Below, in pieces: positions 1 to 7,076 of a stretch of DNA of 8,051 nt. The stretch spans positions 1 through 8,051 of the forward strand of contig NZIN01000049.1 of assembly GCA_002689905.1 (NCBI GenBank), read 5' to 3'. The number at the start of each line of letters is the position of its first letter. Position 1 is the stretch's first letter. The notes beneath the pieces were generated by a model. It made no database searches. It worked only from the letters and a program-made list of their open reading frames with translations, and was not told the origin of the DNA. Source of the stretch: Rickettsiales bacterium. Its GTDB lineage: Bacteria > Pseudomonadota > Alphaproteobacteria > TMED109. The position numbers and the translations under genes are program-made.

Positions 1-645
1 AAAATAGAATTAAATGATAAAATATCTAGTACACAAGAAAAAACTATATCTGAATTAAAAGTTTCTCTAGAAAAAAGCTTTGGCGAAAATATTGATTATA
101 GAAGAGTAGAATTTGTTGGTCCTACAGTCAGCAGCGAATTAATTGTCACAGGAATTATAGCAATTATTTCTGCAATATTTTCCATGTTGGTGTATATATG
201 GTTTAGATTTGAATTGCCATTCGCTGTAGGCGCAGTTATTGCACTTTTACACGACACAATTCTCACTGTTGGAATGTTTTCTTTGACTAGTTTAGAGTTT
301 AACTTATCTACTGTGGCTGCAATATTGTTAATTATTGGATATTCTATGAATGATACTGTTGTGGTTTATGATAGGATAAGAGAAAATTTAAAAAAATTTA
401 AAAAGCTACAAATTACTTTACTTTTGAATAAATCTATTAATGAAACGCTATCTAGGACAATAAATACTACAGCTACAACTATTTTGGCTTTACTTGCACT
501 ATATATTTTCGGAGGAAATATAATTAAGGACTTCAGCCTTGCAATGATATGGGGAATAGTTATAGGTACTTATTCTTCAATATTAATAGCAACACCAATA
601 TTATTAAATATGAGTATAAGAAAGGTTAAAGGAGAAGAAGAATAG
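1..645 (+). CDS. secF: Protein translocase subunit SecF (5' end outside window)
   Basis: SecF works with SecD in the inner membrane, using the proton-motive force to help SecYEG complete export of proteins to the periplasm. The reading frame is open from base 1 and ends at TAG 643-645, giving 214 visible residues; TM1 and most of the first periplasmic domain lie upstream. Visible residues 36-48 (VEFVGPTVSSELI) are the conserved segment before TM2. Five hydrophobic segments follow, at about 46-70, 73-95, 102-123, 154-172 and 178-203, matching TM2-TM6. The family motif is at 113-129 (GYSMNDTVVVYDRIREN), with the paired SRTINTT segment at 151-157. The tail is short and ends in Gly-Glu-Glu-Glu. 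An ATG at 184 lies inside TM2 and is not the start. The stop overlaps the next gene by four bases, so the two are probably translationally coupled. SecD is expected just upstream. The identification is firm. Confidence 0.96.
   Translation, partial: KIELNDKISSTQEKTISELKVSLEKSFGENIDYRRVEFVGPTVSSELIVTGIIAIISAIFSMLVYIWFRFELPFAVGAVIALLHDTILTVGMFSLTSLEFNLSTVAAILLIIGYSMNDTVVVYDRIRENLKKFKKLQITLLLNKSINETLSRTINTTATTILALLALYIFGGNIIKDFSLAMIWGIVIGTYSSILIATPILLNMSIRKVKGEEE
629..634 (+). promoter_or_regulatory. Shine-Dalgarno AAGGAG for the Mth938-family gene
   Basis: AAGGAG lies inside the last codons of secF, seven bases before the ATA at 642. It is the best Shine-Dalgarno sequence in the window; uvrA, ssb and queA have none worth the name. 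Its position is the main reason for choosing 642 as the start of the downstream gene. The purine-rich stretch also encodes the Lys-Gly-Glu tail of SecF, so some of the match could be coincidental. Confidence 0.7.
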
Positions 646-1025
646 CTTTACAAATAGATATTGAGGGTCAGGAAAATAAAGCTTTTATCTCTGCTTTTGG
701 TAACAATTATATAAAAGTAGATAATAAAAAATTATTTAATCTCATTATATACGATGGAGAAAAAATTACTAGTTATGAAAAAATTGAAGACATTTTTGAT
801 AAAAATATTGTAAAAAATTTTAAAGACCTTGTGATTAGCCGAGAAATTGAGTTAATCTTATTGGGCACAGGGACTCATTGCTTAAAACCACCTCTTGAAT
901 TGAAAGAATTTTGGTTGCAGAACAAAGTAAGTTTTGAAATTATGAATTCTTTCTCTGCCTATAAAACATATAATATTTTACTTTCAGAAAAAAGAAGGTT
1001 CATTTCTTTAATTAAACTAGTTTAA
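642..1025 (+). CDS. Mth938/DUF498 (NDUFAF3-like) domain protein with probable ATA start
   Basis: This is a 127-residue protein of the Mth938-like family, whose mitochondrial member NDUFAF3 helps assemble respiratory complex I. The bacterial function is not established, but the gene commonly follows secF in Alphaproteobacteria. Visible family features are a Gly-Thr-Gly loop at 75-77, Pro-Pro at 83-84, and a C-terminal segment SAYKTYNILLSE (105-116) matching the family's usual A-x-x-TYN-x-LL. An N-terminal beta-rich part around residues 14-39 also fits. The frame has a stop at 627-629, and the first conventional start codon is GTG 831, which would remove the N-terminal half of the domain. ATA 642 overlaps the secF stop, sits seven bases after AAGGAG, and gives the family's normal length. 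Other possibilities are ATA 654 or ATT 660, a -1 frameshift out of secF, or a sequencing error. The family call is good; the exact start is inferred. Confidence 0.82.
   Translation: MALQIDIEGQENKAFISAFGNNYIKVDNKKLFNLIIYDGEKITSYEKIEDIFDKNIVKNFKDLVISREIELILLGTGTHCLKPPLELKEFWLQNKVSFEIMNSFSAYKTYNILLSEKRRFISLIKLV
1012..1025. repeat. 14-bp perfect palindrome holding both convergent stop codons
   Basis: TTAAACTAGTTTAA is its own reverse complement. It contains the TAA stop (1023-1025) of the plus-strand Mth938-family gene and the TAG stop (1017-1019, complement) of uvrA, so the coding regions overlap tail to tail by nine bases. As RNA it could fold into a five-pair A-U stem with a CUAG loop. In the plus direction this is followed, after three bases, by seven T residues (1029-1035), the layout of a very weak intrinsic terminator. 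No comparable T run follows on the minus strand. The palindrome is certain; any terminator role is speculative. Confidence 0.6.
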
Positions 1026-3839
1026 GTATTTTTTTAAAAATAAACCAGTATGACTGTCTTTTACAGTAACTATATTTTCAGGAGTTCCTTCAGCAACAAT
1101 TTGACCTCCTTTGACACCTCCATCTATTCCTAAATCTATCACCCAATCAGCACTTTTTATTACATCTAAGTTGTGTTCTATCATTATTATAGTATTTCCG
1201 TTATTAACCAGGTCCTGAAGAACGTCTATTAGTTTTTTAACATCATCGAAATGTAGACCAGTAGTAGGTTCATCTAATATATATAAAGTTCTTCCGGTGG
1301 CTTTTTTCGATAATTCTTTAGCTATTTTTATTCTCTGTGCTTCTCCACCTGATAAGGTAGTTGCTGATTGCCCTATACTCATATAGCCTAATCCTACTTT
1401 ATCAAGCATTTTCAGTTTATTATAAATATTAGGTATTACTTTAAAAACCTCTAAGGATTCTTCAACAGATAAATTTAAAATATCAGAAATACTTTTTTTA
1501 TTATATTTAATTTCTAAAGTTTCTAGATTATATCTTGAGCCTTGACATTCTTCACATTTAACATAGATGTCAGATAAAAAATGCATTTCAACTTTTTTTA
1601 AACCATCACCACTGCAAGCTTCACATCTTCCTCCAGTAGTATTAAAAGAAAACCTTCCTGCTTTATATCCTCTTGCTTTCGCTTCAGGTAATAAAGCAAA
1701 CCAATCTCTTATAGGCGTAAAAGTACCAGTATAAGTAGCTGGGTTTGATCTAGGAGTTCTGCCTATAGGTGACTGAGTAATATTAACAACTTTATCAAAA
1801 TAATGATCACCTAAAACTTTTTTATACACACCATTTTTTTTACTAGTGTTATTAATTTTATTGTATAATACAGGATATACTGTATCTATAATTAAACTAG
1901 ATTTACCACTTCCTGAAACTCCAGTAACACAGCAAAATGAACCCACTGGAAATTTAATATTAATATTTTTAAGATTATTTGTTGATACTCCATGAAAACT
2001 TAAACTTTTTTGAGCATTAATAGTTCTTCTTTTTTTAGGAATACTAATGAGCTTTTTACCTGATAAATATTGTCCTGTTAAACTTTCCTTATTTTTAAGG
2101 ATTTCTTTTAAACTGCCCTCAGCTACTATTTTTCCTCCATGTATTCCTGCTCTAGGACCAATATCAATTATGTAATCAGCAGCAAATATTGCTTCTTCAT
2201 CATGCTCTACAACTATTACAGTATTACCAAGGTCTCGAAGTTTATAAAGAGTTTTAAGAAGTCTATTATTATCTTTTTGATGTAAACCTATAGACGGTTC
2301 GTCTAAGACATATATTACACCGGTAAGACCTGAACCAATTTGAGAAGCCAATCTAATTCTTTGACTTTCTCCTCCAGATAATGTGGAGGACTGCCTACTC
2401 AAAGTTAAATAGCTTAGACCTACATCACTTAAAAATTTAATTCTGTTTAATATCTCTATCAGAATTGGATTTGCTATTACCTTATTATTTCCCTTTAGAT
2501 TTTTTTCTAATTTATTAAACCAACTTAATAAATCTTCTATAGAATAATTACAAATTTCTCCAATATTTTTATCTAATACTTTTACAGAAAGAGACTTTGT
2601 ATTTAGTCTATAACCATTACATTTCTGGCATATTTTTGAAACTCTATATTTATCAAATTCTTCTTTTAACCACGAATCTTTAATAAAGTTATAGTGCTTC
2701 TGAAATAAAAATAGTAGCCCCTTAAAGGGAATTAGTTTACTTTTTCTAAATCTTTTAAATTCTAGTTCCTCAATTAAAATTTCCTCTGAGCCATATAATA
2801 AAATATTTATAACTTTTTTATCAAGTTGATTGAATGGAATGTCTAATCTAAACTTTATCTGATTACTAAGTTGTTGTAAAATTTTTAAATAATATTTATT
2901 TATGCCCTTTTCCCAAATTTTTATTGCACCATCAATTATAGACAATTTTTTATTTGGTATTAATAATTCTGGGTCAAAAAAATTATTTTCTCCTAAACCA
3001 TCACAGTCAAGGCAGGCTCCTTGAGGACTATTAAACGAGAATATACGAGGTTCAATTTCTTCTATTGTAAAGCCAGAAACAGGACAGGCAAAGTTAGAGG
3101 AAAAAATATTTAGATGATTATTCTCAATATCTAAAACATAAACTAATCCTTTTGATATGCTTAAACATAATTCAACACTATCTGCTAATCTATTTGTCAA
3201 ACTTTTAGATATAATAAGCCTATCTATTACAATCTCTATATCGTGCTTTTTATTTTTATCTAGTTTAGGTACCTCATCAATATTATACATTTTTTTATTT
3301 ATCAATACTCTCTGAAACCCCTTCTTTTGAAAATGAGAAAATTCATTTTTAAATTCACCTTTCTTAGATCTTGCTATAGGGGCTAAAATTAAAATTTTTG
3401 TACCAACTTTAAAGTGACGAATCTTTTTAACTATTTCTGTAGAAGTTTGTTTAGTAATTGGTTTTCCTGTCTGAGGAGAGTACGGTATACCTATCCTTGC
3501 ATACAATAACCTTATGTAGTCATAAATCTCTGTAATTGTTCCAACTGTTGATCTTGGGTTTTTAGAAACTGTTTTTTGATCTATAGCAATTGCTGGGGAT
3601 AATCCTTCTATTCTACTAACTTCAGGTTTTTGCATCATTTGCAAAAATTGTCTTGCATATGCAGATAAGCTCTCTACATACCTTCTTTGGCCTTCAGCAT
3701 ATATAGTATCAAATGCTAAGGTAGATTTACCACTTCCCGATACTCCTGTAATAAGTATTATTTTATTTTTAGGTATTTCTAGTGATATATTTTTTAGATT
3801 ATTTCCTTTGGCATCTTTGATTATGATCTTTTCATTCAT
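1017..3839 (-). CDS. uvrA: UvrABC system protein A (excision repair ATPase)
   Basis: UvrA is the dimeric damage sensor of nucleotide excision repair; it finds distorted DNA and loads UvrB. At 940 residues it equals the usual family length. It has two ABC ATPase halves. The first has Walker A GVSGSGKST at 32-40, signature LSGGESQ at 487-493, Walker B with DEP at 513-515 and the H-loop His at 546. The second has Walker A at 640-647, signature LSGGEAQ at 829-835, DEP at 856-858 and His 889. The C-terminal zinc finger is intact (Cys 739, 742, 762, 765). The first zinc site reads CPVS...CLDC (Cys 252, Ser 255, Cys 276, Cys 279), so one cysteine is replaced by serine, a form I recall from other alphaproteobacterial UvrA proteins. 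A further CxxC at 404-407 is also family-typical. The ATG at 3839 gives the standard N-terminus; no Shine-Dalgarno precedes it. The gene is divergent from ssb, a classical pairing. Confidence 0.98.
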   Translation of the reverse strand: MNEKIIIKDAKGNNLKNISLEIPKNKIILITGVSGSGKSTLAFDTIYAEGQRRYVESLSAYARQFLQMMQKPEVSRIEGLSPAIAIDQKTVSKNPRSTVGTITEIYDYIRLLYARIGIPYSPQTGKPITKQTSTEIVKKIRHFKVGTKILILAPIARSKKGEFKNEFSHFQKKGFQRVLINKKMYNIDEVPKLDKNKKHDIEIVIDRLIISKSLTNRLADSVELCLSISKGLVYVLDIENNHLNIFSSNFACPVSGFTIEEIEPRIFSFNSPQGACLDCDGLGENNFFDPELLIPNKKLSIIDGAIKIWEKGINKYYLKILQQLSNQIKFRLDIPFNQLDKKVINILLYGSEEILIEELEFKRFRKSKLIPFKGLLFLFQKHYNFIKDSWLKEEFDKYRVSKICQKCNGYRLNTKSLSVKVLDKNIGEICNYSIEDLLSWFNKLEKNLKGNNKVIANPILIEILNRIKFLSDVGLSYLTLSRQSSTLSGGESQRIRLASQIGSGLTGVIYVLDEPSIGLHQKDNNRLLKTLYKLRDLGNTVIVVEHDEEAIFAADYIIDIGPRAGIHGGKIVAEGSLKEILKNKESLTGQYLSGKKLISIPKKRRTINAQKSLSFHGVSTNNLKNINIKFPVGSFCCVTGVSGSGKSSLIIDTVYPVLYNKINNTSKKNGVYKKVLGDHYFDKVVNITQSPIGRTPRSNPATYTGTFTPIRDWFALLPEAKARGYKAGRFSFNTTGGRCEACSGDGLKKVEMHFLSDIYVKCEECQGSRYNLETLEIKYNKKSISDILNLSVEESLEVFKVIPNIYNKLKMLDKVGLGYMSIGQSATTLSGGEAQRIKIAKELSKKATGRTLYILDEPTTGLHFDDVKKLIDVLQDLVNNGNTIIMIEHNLDVIKSADWVIDLGIDGGVKGGQIVAEGTPENIVTVKDSHTGLFLKKYLN

Positions 3840-3844
3840 TTTTA

Positions 3845-3874
3845 AGTATATTAATTAAGTTTTAGAAAAAACAA
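3845..3874 (-). promoter_or_regulatory. Candidate uvrA promoter very close to the ATG
   Basis: On the minus strand TTGTTT (3874-3869) and TATACT (3850-3845) are separated by 18 bp. The -10 hexamer matches TATAAT at five of six positions; the -35 matches only the TTG. The hexamer ends five bases before the ATG, so transcription would begin at or next to the start codon, which fits the lack of a ribosome binding site. An alternative farther upstream is TTGAAA (3912-3907) with a 17-bp spacer to TTTTAT (3889-3884). In DNA this AT-rich such matches arise often by chance. Confidence 0.35.
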
Positions 3875-3914
3875 TATATAAATATAAAATAGTATAGTAA
3901 ATAATATTTCAATC

Positions 3915-3923
3915 TGATATAAA
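3915..3923 (+). promoter_or_regulatory. Candidate extended -10 promoter for ssb
   Basis: TGATATAAA fits the extended -10 form TGnTATAAT, with five of six hexamer matches. The hexamer ends six bases before the ssb ATG (3930), so the start site would fall on or beside the A of the start codon, giving a leaderless or near-leaderless mRNA. No Shine-Dalgarno precedes ssb, in agreement with this. No clear -35 is seen, which extended -10 promoters can do without. A conventional alternative is TTTAGA (3861-3866) with a 16-bp spacer to TATAAA (3883-3888), which would leave a leader of about 35 bases. Confidence 0.38.
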
Positions 3924-3929
3924 ACTATT

Positions 3930-4394
3930 ATGGCATATAGTATTAATAAAGTAATCTTGGTGGGTAATGTAGGAAATGACCCTGAACAAAAAACATTTCA
4001 GAGTGGAGATAAAGTAATTAATTTTTCTATTGCTACCAGTGAAAGTTGGAAAGATAAAGAAAGTGGAGAACAAAAGTCTATTACAGAATGGCATAAAATA
4101 GCAATTTTTAATACTGCTCTAGTAGATATAGCAGATAAATTTGTTAGAAAGGGTATGAAAGTTTATATTGAAGGACAGCTTCAAACAAGAAAATGGCAAG
4201 ATTCTTCAGGTACCGATAGATATACTACAGAAGTTGTTCTTCAAAAATATAGAGGTGAGCTAGTTCTTCTAGATAAAGTAGAAAATAGAGGCATCAACAA
4301 TGACAGTAAAAATCTAGAATCAAATAATGAGAAGAATGCTATTGAAGAGTTTAATGGTCAAAATACAGATTTAGATGATGATATACCTTTTTAA
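3930..4394 (+). CDS. ssb: Single-stranded DNA-binding protein
   Basis: SSB coats single-stranded DNA as a tetramer during replication, recombination and repair, and recruits partner proteins through its C-terminal tip. The 154-residue protein has an OB fold over about residues 1-112, opening with NKVILVGNVGNDPE (6-19). Tryptophans at 40, 54 and 89 match the DNA-stacking positions of the E. coli protein (40, 54, 88). The linker (about 116-145) is short, polar and Asn/Glu-rich rather than Gly/Gln-rich. The protein ends in DLDDDIPF, the standard acidic partner-binding tip. The ATG at 3930 gives the usual N-terminus; no ribosome binding site is visible. It is divergent from uvrA, and gyrA begins 14 bp after its stop, so it probably leads the ssb-gyrA-coaD-queA unit. 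The identification is secure. Confidence 0.98.
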   Translation: MAYSINKVILVGNVGNDPEQKTFQSGDKVINFSIATSESWKDKESGEQKSITEWHKIAIFNTALVDIADKFVRKGMKVYIEGQLQTRKWQDSSGTDRYTTEVVLQKYRGELVLLDKVENRGINNDSKNLESNNEKNAIEEFNGQNTDLDDDIPF

Positions 4395-4399
4395 TAGTT

Positions 4400-4405
4400 G
4401 GGAAG
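4400..4405 (+). promoter_or_regulatory. Ribosome binding site supporting the gyrA TTG start
   Basis: GGGAAG lies three bases before TTG 4409 in the 14-bp gap after ssb. The spacing is short, but the run is the only purine-rich Shine-Dalgarno-like sequence nearby. No ATG in the gyrA frame occurs before residue 28, just ahead of the conserved SYLDYAMS block, so the TTG start retains the normal GyrA N-terminal arm. Confidence 0.55.
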
Positions 4406-4408
4406 AAA

Positions 4409-7069
4409 TTGTCAGATAACAATAAAGATCTTTTAAATAAAAATGGAAACGGTAATTCTTCAATACAAAGAGTAGAAATTGAAGATGAAATGAAAAAATC
4501 CTATTTAGATTATGCTATGAGCGTAATAGTAAGTAGGGCATTGCCTGATATCAGAGATGGTTTAAAACCAGTGCATAGAAGAATACTTTATTCCATGTAT
4601 GATGGAAACTATGATTGGAATAAACCTTATAAAAAATCAGCTAGAATAGTAGGTGAGGTGATGGGTAAATATCACCCTCATGGTGATAGCGCTATTTATG
4701 AATCAATGGTAAGAATGGCTCAAAGCTTTTCTATGAGTCTTAAATTATTAGATGGGCAAGGAAACTTTGGGTCTATGGATGGAGACCCTCCTGCTGCAAT
4801 GAGATATACAGAAATCAGATTAGGTAAAGTAGCAACAACTTTATTGGAGGATATTGATAAAGATACAGTAAATTTTGTTGAAAACTATGATAATTCTCTA
4901 AAAGAGCCTTCTGTATTACCAGCTAAATATCCAAATTTATTAGTAAATGGCGCAGGGGGTATAGCTGTAGGAATGGCAACTAATATTCCTCCACATAACT
5001 TAGGAGAAATAATTGATGCTACGATTTTATTATTAAATGAACCAAATGTAGAAGATAGTAAAATTAAGCAATGTATTTTGGGACCTGATTTTCCTACAGG
5101 AGGAATAATTATAGGTAGCAGCGGAATTGAAAGTTCCTATAGTACAGGAAGAGGTTCAATAATAATTAGAGGAAGCACTGAAATTGAGACTAATGCTAAA
5201 GATAAGGCATCAATTATAGTTAATGAGATACCTTATCAAGTAAATAAGTCTAGATTAGTAGAACAAATAGCTGACTGCGTTCGTGCAAAAAAAATTGAAG
5301 GAATTACTGATTTAAGAGATGAATCCGATAAAGATGGAGTACGTGTAGTAATTGAACTTAAAAGAGATGCTACCCCAGAAGTGGTTTTAAACCAGCTTCA
5401 TAAATTTACTTCTTTGCAAACAAGCTTTGGTACAAATATATTAGCTCTTAAAAATGGACTACCTACTCAATTTGGGATAAGAGTCATTCTAGAAACTTTT
5501 ATAGATTATAGAATAGAAGTAATAATTAAAAGAACTACTTTTGATCTATCAAAGGCTAGAGAAAAAGAGCATATCTTGATTGGTTTAGCTATAGCAATTG
5601 AAAATATTGATAAAATTATTGAGATAATCAGGGGATCAAAAGATACGGTAGAAGCTAAATCAAATCTTATTAGTAAAAAGTGGGAGTCGAAAAACTTAGT
5701 TGCTTTATTAAAACAAAATAAAGATGAGAGATTGATAAAAAAAATTGATGGACTAATGTATCTCTCAGAGGAACAGGCAAAGGCAATTTTGGAACTAAGA
5801 TTGCAGAGACTTACTGGTCTAGAAAGAAATAAAGTAGAAAGCGATCTACTAGAAGTATCAAAAAAAATATCTCATCTATTAAAAATTTTATCTTCAGATA
5901 AGCTTATTAGAGAAATCATAATAAATGAACTTGTTGATATTAAAAGTAATTATGCTGTAGATAGAAGAACTAAAATCTTTGAAAACTATGAGGAAAAGAA
6001 TATCGATGACCTAATAGAAAAAGAGGATGTGGTTTTGACTTTAACTAATTCTGGTTATGTGAAGACTGTACCAGTAGATTTTTATAGATCTCAAAAAAGA
6101 GGGGGGAAAGGAAGATCAGGTATGACTACAAAAGAGGATGATTTTGTAGAAAAAGTTCTTACAGTTAACAGCCACGATATAGTTTTATTTTTTACAAATA
6201 AAGGAATAGTTCATCAGATAAAAGTATATAAACTACCGAAAGGATCTCCTCAGGCTAAAGGAAGACCGCTAATCAATGTAATTCCATTATCGGAAAATGA
6301 ACTTACCACTGCCATGTTAATCTTGCCTAATAAAGAAAGTAATAAAACTCTTATTTTTGTTACAAAGTTTGGAAATGTAAGAAGAAATAAAGTATCAGAC
6401 TTTATTAATATTAAAGCAAATGGCAAAAGAGCAATGAAATTAGATAACAATGATAAACTTAAACAAGTACTTCTAGTTGGAGATGACAAGGACATAATAT
6501 TATCAACATCAAAAGGTAAATGTGTGAGATTTAATTCTGATGATGTAAGAGTATTTAGTGGAAGAACTTCTATGGGTGTTAGAGGTATTAAACTTCAAAG
6601 TAATGATAGAATAATATCTGCTTCTATACTTAACTCTATAGATATCAATACCGATGAAAGAGAAGAATATCTGAAATATAGCAGTTCAATAAGAAGAAAA
6701 GAAAAACGAGATACTACAATTGAGAAAAATAGATTAACTTTAATCAAAGATAAGGAACAATATTTATTATCAGTTACTGAGAATGGATTTGGTAAAAGAT
6801 CATCATCCTATGAATATAGAAAAACAAGAAGAGGAGGACAAGGTATATTGAATATAGAAACCTCAGAAAGAAATGGGGGAGTTGTAGCTTCTTTTCCTGT
6901 CAAAAATGAAGATGAGATAATGTTAGTAACAAACAAAGGAAAATTAATTAGATTACCAGTTAATGGAATTAGAATTGCTGGGAGGGTTACACAAGGAGTA
7001 ACATTGCTTAATACAGAAAAAAGTGAAAGAGTAGTTTCAGTTACCAAAGTTAAAAAAAATATAGAATAA
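4409..7069 (+). CDS. gyrA: DNA gyrase subunit A (TTG start)
   Basis: GyrA is the breakage-reunion subunit of DNA gyrase; with GyrB it adds negative supercoils using ATP. The protein has 886 residues, normal for the family. The conserved N-terminal block SYLDYAMSVIVSRALPDIRD spans 31-50. The catalytic tyrosine is Tyr 133 in RYTEIRL. The quinolone-resistance region reads HPHGDSAIYES (89-99), with Ser 94 and Glu 98 at the E. coli Ser 83 and Asp 87 positions. The GyrA box QKRGGKG (562-568) starts the C-terminal beta-pinwheel and separates gyrase from topoisomerase IV ParC. A charged insert at about 740-778, containing SIDINTDEREEYLKYSSS, matches what I recall as an alphaproteobacterial GyrA insert. 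The end (VKKNIE) lacks a long acidic tail. The start is TTG: it follows GGGAAG and keeps an N-terminal arm of normal length. The gap to ssb is 14 bp and to coaD 7 bp, indicating an operon. Confidence 0.98.
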   Translation: MSDNNKDLLNKNGNGNSSIQRVEIEDEMKKSYLDYAMSVIVSRALPDIRDGLKPVHRRILYSMYDGNYDWNKPYKKSARIVGEVMGKYHPHGDSAIYESMVRMAQSFSMSLKLLDGQGNFGSMDGDPPAAMRYTEIRLGKVATTLLEDIDKDTVNFVENYDNSLKEPSVLPAKYPNLLVNGAGGIAVGMATNIPPHNLGEIIDATILLLNEPNVEDSKIKQCILGPDFPTGGIIIGSSGIESSYSTGRGSIIIRGSTEIETNAKDKASIIVNEIPYQVNKSRLVEQIADCVRAKKIEGITDLRDESDKDGVRVVIELKRDATPEVVLNQLHKFTSLQTSFGTNILALKNGLPTQFGIRVILETFIDYRIEVIIKRTTFDLSKAREKEHILIGLAIAIENIDKIIEIIRGSKDTVEAKSNLISKKWESKNLVALLKQNKDERLIKKIDGLMYLSEEQAKAILELRLQRLTGLERNKVESDLLEVSKKISHLLKILSSDKLIREIIINELVDIKSNYAVDRRTKIFENYEEKNIDDLIEKEDVVLTLTNSGYVKTVPVDFYRSQKRGGKGRSGMTTKEDDFVEKVLTVNSHDIVLFFTNKGIVHQIKVYKLPKGSPQAKGRPLINVIPLSENELTTAMLILPNKESNKTLIFVTKFGNVRRNKVSDFINIKANGKRAMKLDNNDKLKQVLLVGDDKDIILSTSKGKCVRFNSDDVRVFSGRTSMGVRGIKLQSNDRIISASILNSIDINTDEREEYLKYSSSIRRKEKRDTTIEKNRLTLIKDKEQYLLSVTENGFGKRSSSYEYRKTRRGGQGILNIETSERNGGVVASFPVKNEDEIMLVTNKGKLIRLPVNGIRIAGRVTQGVTLLNTEKSERVVSVTKVKKNIE

Positions 7070-7076
7070 AAAGTTT

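Larger units (their letters stand above)
3840..3929. other. Divergent uvrA-ssb intergenic region, no LexA box seen
   Basis: This 90-bp spacer is almost entirely A and T and must hold the promoters for uvrA (leftward) and ssb (rightward). I looked for the alphaproteobacterial LexA operator GTTC-N7-GTTC, its reverse complement, and the enterobacterial CTGT-N8-ACAG form. None is present, so SOS control is not supported by the sequence. A short TTAATTAA palindrome lies at 3851-3858 beside the uvrA -10, but nothing marks it as an operator. Confidence 0.7.

Noticed and set aside
184..645. ATG 184 as the start of a separate 153-residue membrane protein
   Set aside because: The same frame is open to base 1 and carries the conserved SecF segment VEFVGPTVSSEL before it; this ATG is inside a membrane helix.
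831..1025. A 64-residue reading frame starting at GTG 831
   Set aside because: It is the C-terminal half of the Mth938-family protein. The frame continues upstream to 630 with family-like sequence, so GTG 831 is an internal valine codon.
3909..4094. Minus-strand open frame of 61 residues opposite the start of ssb
   Set aside because: It is antisense to well-conserved ssb codons, has no family resemblance and no ribosome binding site; a shadow frame.
4484..4501. ATG at 4490 (Met 28) as the gyrA start
   Set aside because: It would delete the N-terminal arm found in other GyrA proteins and has no suitable ribosome binding site; TTG 4409 fits better.
6250..6495. Minus-strand open frame of 81 residues inside gyrA
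   Set aside because: It lies wholly opposite conserved gyrA coding sequence, with Leu/Ser-rich composition typical of the reverse complement of Lys/Glu/Asp-rich codons.
6808..7047. Minus-strand open frame of 79 residues near the gyrA 3' end
   Set aside because: Same reasoning: antisense to the gyrA pinwheel, no recognisable features, and apparent hydrophobicity that comes from reverse-complemented AT-rich codons.
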